In this document: positions 47,625-60,124 of the stretch, in pieces
Numbering within the stretch: the first letter of the stretch is position 1
How the letters are laid out: each line of letters starts with the position of its first letter
DNA from: Alitta virens
Taxonomy: Eukaryota; Annelida; Polychaeta; Phyllodocida; Nereididae
Length of the DNA: 64,000 bases
Reading direction: 5' to 3'
Assembly (NCBI GenBank): GCA_932294295.1
Contig: OW028573.1
Location: 12,606,155 to 12,670,154, forward strand
The notes under the pieces: generated by a model
Database searches by the model: none
The model's input: only the letters and a program-made list of their open reading frames with translations
What the model was told of the DNA's origin: nothing
Program-made: the position numbers and the translations under genes

Positions 47625-48847
47625 GTGAGTATGCACACCTCTGCTCTGCCATTCTCCCACCTTCCTTCCTCCCCTGCCATTCAATAGTTTGTGCCGTGGC
47701 GGCAGCACCTTGTTTCTGGTGCTCTGTGGCTGCTGCATTATAGTTCTTTATAACCCCAGTATCATCAACGCCTTAATTTGTATGCTGAATCATCTAGTGT
47801 ATGCCTTTATTATGATGTAATGACTAAAGAAACCCTGGCACCAGTACACCTGCAGCAGCTTGATGCTCCCCACCAGCATGTGCTGCTATGTGGCATCACT
47901 GTTGCTGTTGCTGCTGCTGCTGTTGCTGCTGCTGGTGTACATCTTCTCCCGTATCCTACGTCTATGCTGATTGTGCTCATTAGGCATTCACCGTGGTGCT
48001 AGCCCACCGTATAACATGCTGTTGCCTTGTGTTTATTTCTAAAGATGTTTCTCATGACTCTAATCATTTGGCTAGTATGCACTTGGCATCCATATTTGCC
48101 ACAACACGTTATTACTCAGCATAATCACTGGTGCTAGGTTCCATGTGCTATTGACAAACAACCTGCAACCGTCTCAACAGATGTCATTGCAGTCGTTTCA
48201 ATTATTTTTTTACCATTCACTATTACCTTTATCTTTGCTTTTTTACCTGAATGATTTAATGCATACACAAGTACTCTGTTAGTTAACGCCTACCTAATAT
48301 TGCTAGTTCATTATTTTACAATCTGAAAACCATCATAACAGTCGCCAGACTACATATTACCTCTGCATATTCCCTCTACATATTCCCCAGTGAGTTTGGA
48401 CCATCATTCTGAGGTAGCAGCCCAGAAAATGGTTGACATTGACAAATTATATTAAGGTGTTGTTGATACTATAATAGCCCTCTGAGAAACTCAAGTTTGA
48501 TAATCTTTTTTATGTGTATAACACTGAGTTATTTTATTAATACTCTGTGCTGAACACTCTTCTGGTGCCTTTTGCATGGCAAACAAAGTGTGAAATATCA
48601 TGATGTTTTAAGACAACCTCAGACATCCAGGTCGTCCTAAGAGTTGCTCACCTTGACCTAATAGTATGACTTTTTTGCTATCATGGTTTTTCATGTATGA
48701 CAGTAAGCTGTAAAGATGGCATATAACCATGGTGTTCTAAACTGTAATTTTAAGCATAGAGATAAAGGGTAATGATTCAATTGTCTTCGTAGCAATAGGG
48801 TCATTAATTGATTGATTGATTGATTGATTATGATTGTCATTTGTCAG
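47625..48847 (+). other. PDE4: PDE4 intron, second UCR1 exon to LR1 exon
   Basis: Contains a CTG/TTG tract (47899-47935) and, just before the next exon, an (ATTG)n run at 48807-48830 where the branch point would be expected. No coding sequence seen. Confidence 0.7.
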
Positions 48848-48912
48848 ATCACGGCGAGGCTCTACAAGAGACCGTGACATCACAAACCAAACCAGTCCAT
48901 CAAAACTTTCAG
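48848..48912 (+). CDS. PDE4: PDE4 exon: linker region LR1 (65-base exon)
   Basis: A small exon found by phase and splice signals: acceptor ATTTGTCAG|A and donor TTTCAG|GTAAGT. It supplies 21 codons reading SRRGSTRDRDITNQTSPSKL and a final Ser, and ends with G, which joins AA at 58240 to give Glu. NQTSPSKLSEE aligns with NQPSINKATITEE of vertebrate PDE4, confirming it as the LR1 exon between UCR1 and UCR2. It carries RRGS (Ser 238), a perfect PKA consensus, in a part of the protein where vertebrate PDE4s have a different sequence. LR1 is the least conserved linker of the family, so the rest of its divergence is expected. Confidence 0.93.
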
Positions 48913-49563
48913 GTAAGTTCACTTTGCCTAATTGCCAATGCAGTTAAGGATTCCATACAAAATGAATCCTATTTGTCAAACAGTGTTGGGCTTAAGCGTT
49001 GACAGGTTTTAGAAATGTTGGTACACTGTTTGAAATGTTTGTTGCCAGGTTGTGAAATTCTCATGAGAGGATGGGTAACATTTGTATATTTGTCACATAG
49101 TCTACCATATCATCAGGAAGACAGGGGTAATAAGGGATAATAAAGCCTTCTTTTGCAGATCTTGACGAAACTCCAATGTAACATGTACATTATTATTACA
49201 TGTAACTGCAATTTACACAAATCCATCAGGCATGACATTGATTCAGGCATGACATTGATTCAGGCATATTAGTCCTAACTATGACTCCTGTCCAGAATAC
49301 AAACAGTGAAGACACAACAAGATTGTTTGTCAAATGCAGAGACCTATACCGATTAATGTTTGTGTGTGATAGTCTTTCAGTTAAGGATTAAAGGAATTTC
49401 ATTTTTTAGTTGTTAGCCTGCAGCAAATACAAGTTTTTGAAGCGATAGGGGATCGCATTCACAGTTGCACCATTGCACCCTGCATTTTGTGACATGTGAA
49501 ATTATTTATAAGCAGTTTGGATGAAGTGAAGAATGAAGCATTAAGGGTGCAAATGTTACCCCA

Positions 49564-49613
49564 TGACGTCAATTGTAACCCTTGGTGGCCAAGTCAAGTG
49601 ACATGTGACGTCA
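49564..49613. promoter_or_regulatory. Paired CRE palindromes
   Basis: Two perfect TGACGTCA sites begin 42 bases apart (four helical turns), at 49564 and 49606. Closely paired CREs are typical of cAMP-inducible promoters. No first exon was recognised just downstream, so the target is unclear. Confidence 0.35.
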
Positions 49614-50198
49614 TAGGTCACCATGTCATCATTCACTTGGCACCTCTGTATGAGGAATGGAGACAGCTCTCAAATCTCTCTTGAATGTGATCATAAGTGC
49701 GTGGAGACTTGTATGCTATGCAGCTTTATTGTAGTCTCCCTTCCCTTTGTCCTCTTTTTTTATTGCTTTCGTGAGGTTGTGTTTGTATAACAAGATATCT
49801 TTTATTTAAGAAAGACGTTGAGTGCCATGTCAGGTAACCCACCTTTTCAGATGGACTTGGAATAGAGGTCAAATCAGCCATTCCGATTGGACATAAGTTT
49901 GGCCGAGAGATTTACATGCAAAATAGAAATTAATAGCATCCAGCCATGCTATCGGGGACTATACTTTTATTGATAGGTGCATTGTAGGCTGTGTGCTGGC
50001 TGTGTGCTGTTGGCAGCCTGTCAAGGGTCCTTTGGGAGCAGCGTAAAGATGGGCCATTGACGTGAGTTGAGTGGCAAAAGTTGTATCACAGCCTGACTTG
50101 TCACATCCAGGACTGCTGTCACTGCGTCTGTCTCCTGAAGGTAGTCTTTTGGATGCAGCAGAGAGAAAAAATGCTGAGGTCAGCGCTTTTATACCGCA

Positions 50199-50240
50199 CC
50201 CCCCCCCCCCATCAACTTGCATCCCTACCCCCCCCCCCCC
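50199..50240. repeat. Two long C tracts (C12 and C13)
   Basis: Runs of 12 and 13 C (50199-50210 and 50228-50240) separated by 17 bases. The complementary G runs could form G-quadruplex and the C runs i-motif structures. They may also mark assembly weak points. Confidence 0.85.
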
Positions 50241-53200
50241 AACTTTTTTTTTCAAATCCTGTCGTATGGTGACTTGCATGATCTAAAGAGGGCTTCCCAC
50301 TTAATTCTGCTGCTGCTGCAAATCCCCATGAAAGACCAAGATGTCAGTCAACCCAATGTGATCACCTGTCTGCATGAAGAAAGTCGAGAAGGTTGATTTA
50401 GACCTGGTTCCTCCCTAGCTCTAATTTTCCAGCAGAAGTATAAAGCTGATACAGCATCTATAAGACTAATATTCAGTTTTTAACTGACACCTAGCCAGGG
50501 AATTTTTTTTTCAATACCTTTTTTGTATTTTATATGTTTATATATACATTTTCAAAGTGTGGTGTCAAGCACACATTTCCTTTTTTTTTCCTTTTTTTTT
50601 CCTTTTTTTTTCACTTCTAACGATGGTTAAACAGTTTAAAGGTTACACAGTACATACAAACCAGGTTGCCAAGATTATTTATAATCACTCGTGAGTATGA
50701 AGTTTTGTGATGGCGTGACATGTTTCTTTACATGCTTACATGGACATGACACTGCTCTATATGTGTCCATGTTGCCCATGCCCTTATTCATGTAAAAGGG
50801 GCATTTCTTGATACTTATTCATTAAAAAGAAAAAAGGGGAAAAGATGGAACAAGTGATCCTGAAAGCCATTCAAGGCAATGACGTCAATTTTGTCAAGGG
50901 CCAAGCCCAGTACATCTCAGTCCTGCCATTCTCATGAAAAGGTTTGCATAATGCAGGAAAAAAGCTCATGTAAACTAATGTCAGTACATTAAAGGAAAGC
51001 GTGACTTTATTCGTGCCATCCATGATACAATAACTCATTTGCCATGGATAGGAGTCACATCAAAAACCGGTAAACAAACATGTACAGTATAGCTGACACG
51101 ATATCCTAGTCAAAGATTTTGACTTCCTAATTCAGAAAGTTCAACAAATTTCCATGAAATACACAAGGATGAATGAAACTATATGATGGGACTGAGTTGC
51201 ATTGTTCTGGATTGAAAAACACAAAAAACCAGGATGATGCTTATGAAAAATGATAACCTGTATGTTTAAATTGCAAAGCATTGATACATCTGCATGTTTA
51301 TTGCTAATACTTTCGAATTACTAGGAACTTAGTAGGAAGATAAAAGGAGATCAAATTAACTTGCTCATCTAATTGTAAGAGATACAAGGAGGAAGCACTC
51401 TTAGGTTGTTTACTAATCTCACTGTAAGTTAAAGAGTTAAGTAAACCCGTGTAGGCTGCTGCGTGTATTGTCCCCCACACTTCCTGGTCAGACTAGAGCT
51501 ATGCTGGGCTGCTTGGAGGTAAAAGAAACGCTTTTGTTTTTACTTGAAAGTGTAGGAGGAGGACGACCTCTGGCTGGAGTGGAGCTCAGAACCTTCCACT
51601 TAAGTGGATACACTTATGTCAGCAGCAAAAAACCCCTCACTGTTTGGCAGAGGCAGTTGCAGATCCAGTTGCTCCACCAACGCAGATGGCTGTTTTGCCC
51701 AAGATGAATGGGCCCCTCCTTCACCCATGACAGGGCATACATCAAGGATTATCCCTAGCACCTTTCATATTTGAGCAGCGCCACTTCATAACTGGCCTAC
51801 AACTCTCCACTTGTGGCCAGATAACTCAAAGGAAGAGTGAAAAAGAGAAACTCCTGACAGGCCTCTTGCAAGACAGCTTTTGCTCCTAACTCTTACGTAA
51901 TTGCTCTTCTCTGCTGCCGCAGCAACCAATGGCATTTCCCCAAGATGCTTTCCATTATGAATGACAGGTTTATGATAAATTTCACGAGTTGACCCGCATA
52001 TTTATCAAAAAGCCGCAAAAACCACACCTGCTTGCCTTCTGATACAGATGTCTACCACCCTGTATCAAATTGTCTTCATTCAGTGATGGTAAACACAAGT
52101 TCTGCGTTTCAAACTGTTACAAAATGCTCAGAAAGGCCAACTATCAGCTGAGGTTGCATAAATCCTGTAAGCAAAGGGATGCCTTTAGTCGTTTTCAATT
52201 GGATCAAGAGGCAATATGGAAATACATAATCTATAAGTATTTTGCAAGTTTCCCAACATAAGAGTTATGCACTTTCTAGTGTTCTGCATTAAATATGCCA
52301 GGTGAGTTAATTTTGGAGTACATAGCTAGAAGTATTACCCAGGAACAGGATGCAGGTTGAAGCATTTTATGTCCTACCTGTTGTAAAGTGATGTTGACGA
52401 AAAGTCAAAGGAGCACAGGAACATGGTTGTCATATTAAAAGGAGGATGTTGGCTACTGTTCAATCAAACCTACCGCCCGATGTCTATCAGTTCCACGATG
52501 TTGCCAACGGAAGGTTTTCACGTTCGAAATGTTACGTCACAGGTGCACCTGATGACCCGGCACTCCCAGGTTATCCGTTTCCCATGACCTAAGCACTCAA
52601 GAGGACCTTCGGTGCAGGGACGGTAGTCCAGGGCAGTCCTCGCATGACTATCAAATTGAACGAGGATTATATTAGTTTGACGCGACCAATTAATGACCAT
52701 AAACAAAACAATCAATTGAACAAACCACTCCAGCATTCTATCATGACTTACCAAGCTATTAAATGCTATACGCTTCATAGAAATATGATTCCAATTAGCT
52801 TAGGTCTCATGTGCGTAGGCATGGACATTCCTGGCAGACACCAGCATTGTAGTACACTGTGTAGTTTATGTAGTAAATTTGAAGCGTTTCCAATTTCCAG
52901 CTCAGTCGGAGTGCATCTGTGTGATCATTTGGCGTTGTATGCATTGTCTACAAATGCATTGTAATTTTGTTATTACGTTCTTGGTGCAAAGAAACAAAGA
53001 ATCAAAGCTTAATTAAGTGCATTTGGTACTCCTATCGATTTTCCCAAAATTCCCAATATTTGTCTCTGAAGAGGATTAATTCAGCAGGTCTTGGGATTCC
53101 CCATTTGAACAGATACCAACCACCCTGTTGAAGAGATAATGGCCATCCTGGTCTGGGGTGTCGGTTGACAGTTATATTCCTGTCTTGAGTTACATCCTCC

Positions 53201-56200
53201 AGACAACCAGGAACCTTCCTGAAATGTGATTAGAGTACAACTCATCATGTGACGATGACTTTTTAGTCTGGCCGCTGTTGTTGGTTTATGCATGGGCTCC
53301 ATAGTTTATCCTTGGTTTATCCCAGGTTGTTCATGGTTTATCCACGTGTGCATCTGGGCATGTCGTTTCCAGACTGAACCAGGATCATGCCCAGCATGTT
53401 ATGATTGACGAGGTTATTGCCTCAAAACCTGGGTTGGGGTTCACCCAGTACACACTTCTGTGCAAGGTACTGGATCCATATGGCTCCGATGAATGAGTCA
53501 AAGGATGCAGAGAATAAATGATGTCCACGTAATTATAGAGCAGTTCGAACAGGACTTGAAGGTCAGAACCCATGACCATATATTGTACTCACTTAGTTAA
53601 AATTACCTTTAAGCTAGGTCAAAAGCTGCCAATTAACCCAATTTCGTTTTGTCTGTGTCCTTTTTATGTGTCCTTTTTGTTTGGCCAATGACAAATTATG
53701 CCGTTCTCAACGATTTGACCGTGATATAAAAAAAAATCAATATCCTGGCGCAATTGCCTGGAAAAAGACAGTTTTTTGGTAAAATAGTGCCTGTTGTTTA
53801 TATGATCTAAATATAAAATATAAGCCCGCAGCAAAATTGTTGACACGATGTATTTGAGCCAGATCTCTGTGATCCGATGCTGACAGTATGGGGCCAACAG
53901 ATGTAGAGCATGTGAGCAGACACTGAGCCACATACCATGAAAATCGTGAATGCGAGGTAGGAAAAACAAAGAGCTAGCTACAAAGACTGCCAGGCTGGAA
54001 AAACTAAGTGAGAGACTGGCAGAGTGGATTCAACTGGATTGCATTTTTTATGCAAGATCACAACAGCTCTTTAAAGGGTGATCCCTTCACCCGAATGAAA
54101 TGTGAATTTTTTGTGGGATCATGTGAACAACAGCACACTAAGGCAGTGTTTTGGCATGATGACCCGCTGCCCTACTAAGCAGTTTTTGGTTCATTGTGAT
54201 TCCAAGACTGTGCAGGAGACCAGGTTGAAATGCACTGGATAGTCTCAGAAGGTCACCTGGGCAACTGTCTTCCAGTCTAGAATAAAAAAGGCTGTATTTG
54301 GTCCCTTTAGTATTGTTCTACCTGTGACCACAACTTCCGTTGGACAAAATAATGTCCCATTAAACTGAATGTCTGTCCAGCTAGGATTAGACGTTTTGCT
54401 AATCTCTTTAGAACCTTATGCATATAAAGGTCAGCCCTTGACCCCAGTATATGCCCCTCATACTTAATGAACACATTGCGCATGAAATGACGCAGCGATG
54501 CGTAGTTCAGAGGTGCCCATTCAGAGGACCAAGCCAACTTCTGCCGAGGTCTTCCTGCACAGCATCAGTGAGGACCTACAGGTCTTGATAGTCCGTGTTG
54601 TTGGCTGAGGGACAACAGCAAGCGTCCTTAGGGCACTGAATTCGCTTTGAAGTTCCCTAAGATCCCCTGACCAACCTTTCTTGTAAACACCATCCAATTC
54701 CAAGCCTTCATTACCTATTCTGATGCGAAACTCAATCAATAGTTGAACAAAAACAAGAAGCTTTGTTCAGACCACATCTTCCTGGACACTGCCACTACTA
54801 CTTCTTTTTTTTTTTAGAGATACGCGAGTCAGTTCCTAATTTAGCTAGTGCTTAGTCAGGATTTTTTGATTTATGATCACAAAGACAAGATGAACAGCCC
54901 CAATTACATTTCCTGTTGCAGTCTAACAGTCAGTTTTCTGGGCATCCTGGTGAGGCGCCTGTTCATTAACTACCAAGAAAAATATTGAAAGAAAGCCAAA
55001 GTTCTTCAGTTTACTGCTTTACATAACTATTAGTTGACACGAATATTGTCATAGATCACCTGATGGGTGCAGTTGAGGATATTAAGGGAGAATAGTTGCA
55101 TGTCACAGGAATTTTTTGGAGACTGGTCGGTCTGGATATGTGCCAAGCTGCGCCGCTCCTCCTCAAATTGGGCCTCGAGTGCGCAGCTGACTGAGCGTAC
55201 CTCCTATTCGCACTGTGAATTGTGTGATGAAATAAGAAGGCATGAGTTGTTAGGCTCAGCCATTCAACAACTGCATTATGTTACATCACTGATGTGAAAT
55301 CTCACAAGTTTTCCTCTCAGGATTGGATATCATGGCTCCTACAGCCTGCCTTGCCAAGACAACTTCTCAAAGTAGAGAATTCTCTCATAATGGAGGAGGT
55401 TCGTATTACTTGCCTTCAAACTTCTGTAACACTTGAAAAGTTCTCTGATAACCATCAATGAAGAAGTAATAGTTATATCCCGAATAGGAGGGAGTTAACT
55501 AAAAATTGTGTTGGTTATAACTAACTTAAACTCCATTAGGCATATTTACTCATTTGTTTGATTGTTTGTTTGTTTTTACTGCCTTTATTACGCAAGACAA
55601 ATCCAGTTGGCACTCAGGAGGGAGTTAACTAACATTTTCGTTGGTTACTGCCCGCTCAGAGTAATAGGAAAACAGTCTAAGTGGAGTATAACTGTAGGTT
55701 AATGACTGCATGAATGACTCATTTATACAGAAGATAATCTGATGCATAGCGAATTAGTCAGGTCTTTGTCATTTGAATAGGAGTGTTTTTCATGATGATT
55801 CAAGTCTGATCATCTTGTTCAATACTGAATTTCAGTGAATTTATTGACGTCTCATATTTTGTTCCTATTCAAATTTCACTCTTATTTATTATAGATCTTG
55901 TTTTCTGGTGTCTTTATTTAACTCTAGCGGCTCCCGATGTTCAATGTTTAAGTTACCTGTTAGCCCAGACAAGTACATGTACCATAGAATTTGACAGAAA
56001 AGCTATTCAACAAAATACAAAGCTTTCGAGAAGTGTGGACAGTGGTTTATTGAAAGAAGTCTAACGTTAGTCCATTGACTTTCTGCCCACTTTTGTAGAT
56101 TTATTCAGTATCTTGGGGTTATCAAGACCCTGACGACTGTGTTCCTGTTGTGTGAGAAGTAGGTCGAAGTGGGGGTAAAAAGCACATCCGCAGCTGCTGC

Positions 56201-57151
56201 AGGAATGGGGTGAATAAACAGCAGCTGAGAGGGTATAACCATGAAGGTATAAGGTGTAATCCTACATCCCATACTACCCTTTTCTTGTTACCCCAAAGTC
56301 ATTTGTGGTCATATACTGTATATCATATGTTCCGCTTGATGTATTCGACTTTTTGAAGAAAAAAACTTTCGAAAATGTACGTGCCCCAAACAGCTTACAT
56401 AAGGGATAGTCGCGTGAGTGCAGCGGGTTCATTGGCAAGTGTTAGAAGTTATTCTATGTGTGCACTGGCATCTACCTGCCCTACAGTAAATCAGTTTTAT
56501 TTTAGGCAGCATTGATGAGTCTACACAAGTGTGCATCATCGTATGAGCATAGACATTGTTGTATGAGAGTCGTTTACGAAGTGCAGACTAAAGCCATTCT
56601 CATCAAGCCTTCTTTTTTTCCGTGCATTCTGTTCTTATGCAAATCTTGTGATAAAAATAGGTGAAATAATTGATCAAGAAGAGTTTAATTTGACACCTAC
56701 GGCTTGTTGTAGGTGGTAATGTTAGTACATGTAGGTAATTAGCATCATTCCAGTGTAGTGGGTACCCTTCTGCTACTCACCTGAAGAATATAGAAAGATA
56801 AAGTGGCGACAGTCCATTTAACTTGAGAGGCAAACAGAAAGCTGGTTCTATTGATTGCTCGGAAGACACACGATGTTTTGAAAGCTAGGAGAAGGCAGAA
56901 TTCCCAACCATGTGGCATGGCAGCCTGAGAGAAGAGCAGCCAGATTGCTGTTGCATGCAACCGTGTGAGGGATTGTGGTCAAGAGTGAGATGAGGCAGAA
57001 ATGGCCACTGGTCGCCCTCTGGGTACCCTCTGAGCACTCAGTGGACATTTGAGGACAGTTTCATGGTGCCAAGTTGATTGAAAGTGACACTGCATGTCTC
57101 ATGATAGCCAAGAAGCCAACAGCTTGCAGGCAACCAGGACATAGCAAGAGG

Positions 57152-57293
57152 ATGGGGATATTGCAAGACGATGATCAGCAGATGACTGGGCTGCCCAGGG
57201 CCCCACTCTCCTCAGACATTGACCTTTTGGAGACCACTGCATTAGGTCTTTCTGCACTCCTCTTGACCTTGCCCTCTGCTTTGGGATTCCCGA
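57152..57293 (+). CDS. PDE4: PDE4 candidate short-form first exon
   Basis: The frame contains ATG at 57101 (poor context) and ATG at 57152 (A at -3, G at +4); I prefer the second. It runs to donor CCCGA|GTAAGA, leaving one base, A, which joins AA at 58240 to give Lys then [15 protein letters not shown]. That one-base phase is what the UCR2 exon needs, and the site lies 0.95 kb before it, where vertebrate PDE4 genes place short-form promoters. The 47-residue product is acidic then hydrophobic (DIDLLETTALGLSALLLTLP), which might associate with membranes. A short form would lack UCR1 and LR1. Chance agreement in phase is one in three and no homologue is recognised. Confidence 0.4.
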
Positions 57294-58239
57294 GTAAGAA
57301 AGATTTTTGTTGGGTCTTAATCCCCTTTCCCCAGTTTGATGTTAGTGATCTCGTACGTGTTTTTAGTAAGCTGGAAAAGCAAACGGTGGTCAGGGAGTGT
57401 TTGCCAAGGAAGTAGGGCAACGTGGGGCAGAGGAAAGAGCTATCTTTAGTGTGCTTTTCTCAGGGTTGTGTCTGGTCCAACCTATTTGTGGGCCACCAAC
57501 TGCTAGACAGACGATACAAATGCACTGTATATTGGTTTGCACCCATCCAACACCACTGAATACATTCACTAACCAACAGTTACTGGTTACAACACCTGTA
57601 ACTCCTATTTGGAGCTCACAAAGTGAATGGCATGTCAAGGAGTTTGTGACACTGTCAGCTTCTGCAGTTGGCAGCAATGATTTTGGCTGATAACTCATAA
57701 TATAATTATTATGGCTTGAAGTTTTATGATTAGCTCAGTAACCGGATACTATAGACATTTGCCCGTCAGGGTTTCATTACTCTGCTGCTGCTGCTGCTGC
57801 TGATCATCTCTCCCTTAGGGAGCTGGTCAAACTAAAAAGACTGCAGAATTCCTGAAAGTCCGACATTACGTCTTTATGGGAATTCCTCTTAATTTATTTT
57901 TGCTACAAGGATATCAAGCACATTGAGCTTATCTGCTCTGACGCAGTTTCCCCACTACAAATATGAATCAGGGCATCTAATGTGTTTCAAATTGGACTTG
58001 GGGTTGTGTGGTATAAATGTTGGCGCAGTTTGTTTTGATTGTTCCTTGTAATGATTGACAGGTTCCTGGTATCCAGTGAGAATGAACATAAACTGGACCA
58101 CTGCTGTCAAACCTTTTGTCATGTGTGATAGTTGCACATACTATACCTGTCAAACGCTTATGCCCACACTTGTATATTCACATGTTACATCAATACCAAA
58201 AATAGTACTACATCTGATTGTTTTCTTTTGGTTTTACAG
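57294..58239 (+). other. PDE4: PDE4 intron before UCR2 exon
   Basis: Contains a CTG tract (57782-57802). Frames on both strands at 57390-57698 lack an ATG start in good context or a donor, and are not called. Confidence 0.6.
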
Positions 58240-58352
58240 AAGAACAGTACCAGAAGTTAGCAGTGGAAACACTGGAAGAGTTAGAATGGTGCTTGGATCA
58301 GTTAGAAACCATTCAGACCCACCGCTCCGTCAGCGATATGGCATCAAGCAAG
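58240..58352 (+). CDS. PDE4: PDE4 exon: UCR2, first part
   Basis: Encodes [20 protein letters not shown] then [17 protein letters not shown] (residues 256-292), the start of upstream conserved region 2. It is nearly identical to dunce ([30 protein letters not shown]...), which suits an invertebrate origin. UCR2 folds over the active site and inhibits it; UCR1 and phosphorylation relieve this. Acceptor TTTTACAG|AA and donor AAG|GTGAGT. It begins with two codon bases and ends in phase 0, the only phase-0 junction until LR2. Confidence 0.97.
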
Positions 58353-59470
58353 GTGAGTCCTTATCCCTTCAACTTTCTTACATGTCAAACATGACGTTAA
58401 ACTGTTGTGCTGTCAGTCATTATTTTTTGGACCACCCTGCAAAGAGAAATTTGTCATTTTTTTGTTTAATTAAATTTCAGTTTGTTACATTCATCAAGTC
58501 GATATATCACAAGCTGTTTCTTCAATAATATTCTAAAACATATCATTTGGATAATGGATAACGTAAATGTTCTATATACCATACTGGACAGAAAGATGTT
58601 GCAATATATTATAAATGATGAACAGTTTGTCCTCCTTTCCTTCTCTGTCAAAACATCGAAGACGCTCATCAGCAAATGCATGCATTACCTGGCAAAATTA
58701 AATTCTCTATCTTGTCAATAAATAGGCTTTTCAAGCAGTTTCCTTTCTCTTGGATAGCTGTCTGCTTGTCTGTCTTGCACGGACCATTGTCTACTCGATC
58801 CTGTAGGCATGCACAAATTAAACAATTTGAAAGAGATTAGTGGACTCAATAGAGCAGGATGTTGTTTGTGAGATGTGTGCTATGACGTCATAGATGCCTG
58901 GTCCAGTGAGGTGCGTGAGAACCAGATAATCTGTGGTGAGGGAGAGAGAGGGACCGGCTGTTGTGATGCCGTTCTCCCTGCCTCAGCAGCCTTTGTAGCA
59001 TCAGCCGGTCATTGTCCCCCTGCATCCACCAGCCTCATGTCTCTGGCCATGCAGTGACCAGGCAGTGACCATACAATGTCCATTATTGCAGTGACCACCA
59101 GCCCTGGATTCAATCTGGCTTGAGTGGCATCGATTTGCCTGAGTTCCATATTTCATGTTCTCCATGATGTACATCCCCAGTCCTTCATCCATACAGTGGG
59201 CTCCATCCATTACTACATTACTGCTTTACTTCTTGAATTATTTTGCTTGTATTGTATGCATATTTGCAGACTGTGTCTTATAACAATCTGTGTTGTTCGG
59301 CACATCTGTTGATTGCTGCTCATGTTAGTGACCCTTCGCTCCCGAAAATCTGGAACGCTGCGTATGGCTTTTTGTCTGCTTTCAGGCAACTTCCAGTCTT
59401 CTCCATATCTATAAGATATCCTTTATATCTGGCCTATTATGTGACATTAGTTAGGTGTGTCTTGTCTCTA

Positions 59471-60124
59471 TGAAGCTACATGAACGCGAGATGTGCGCCT
59501 ACTTTTGCCAGAGATTGATGTCACCCTCATCAATGATAGGCCAATTTGACACAATTCCAGTGATGAGGAATGTTTGTGACGGAGGATTTCATTCAGGGGG
59601 CATTGCCCCGCCTGGTTGCTGAATACTGCTGACAATGCATCATCCCTCTTGCAGGGGTTGTATGGAATTACAGAGGGTGGAACACTGCGCATTCCGAATG
59701 GCGCATGGCCTGAATTTGATCGAATTATCAATGAAGCCGACATGTTTGGACTGGGTGAATGGTAGCCTTGGGTTTTGCACTCAGTTTGGCCGTTTTCTGG
59801 TATAACCATGGTGTTTGGGACTTAGTACCATCATTAACCAACAGATGGCCATTGTTTTCGTTGGTGGGAACAGTGCGGAAATCTTAAATCTATACATCAA
59901 GGCATAAGATGAGACCAGCGACAGAGCCGAAGCGGAGGTTAGCCCTGCTTAACATTCGTATTCCAAGGTACCTGGGAGCTAGAGACTGAGAGAGCTGCAT
60001 GCCGATTGGCTGGGACCGCAATGTGCGTCACTGCTGACGTCATTATGATGGCAGGAGCCGCATGCTGGCAGGACTGCACGTTGAAGCACTGGTGCTTGTC
60101 ACATCTCGCGTTCATGTAGCTTCA
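59471..60124. mobile_element. Possible MITE: 654-base segment with perfect 25-base terminal inverted repeats
   Basis: TGAAGCTACATGAACG... at 59471-59495 is the exact reverse complement of 60100-60124. The interior (604 bases) has a minus-strand frame of 113 codons with no recognisable domain. No target-site duplication was found next to the arms, so either the ends are incomplete or this is an inverted repeat of another origin. A non-autonomous DNA transposon is the simplest reading. Confidence 0.5.

Larger units (their letters stand above)
48913..57100 (+). other. PDE4: PDE4 intron, LR1 to short-form promoter region
   Basis: About 8 kb of intron. It holds a 17-base direct duplication near 49227-49262 (CATGACATTGATTCAGG), three perfect CREs (49564-49571, 49606-49613, 50880-50887), two C tracts, and oligo-T runs near 50580-50611. 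GGTTTATCC occurs three times at 53310-53342. Frames on both strands at 52518-54739 have no splice or homology support. Confidence 0.65.
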
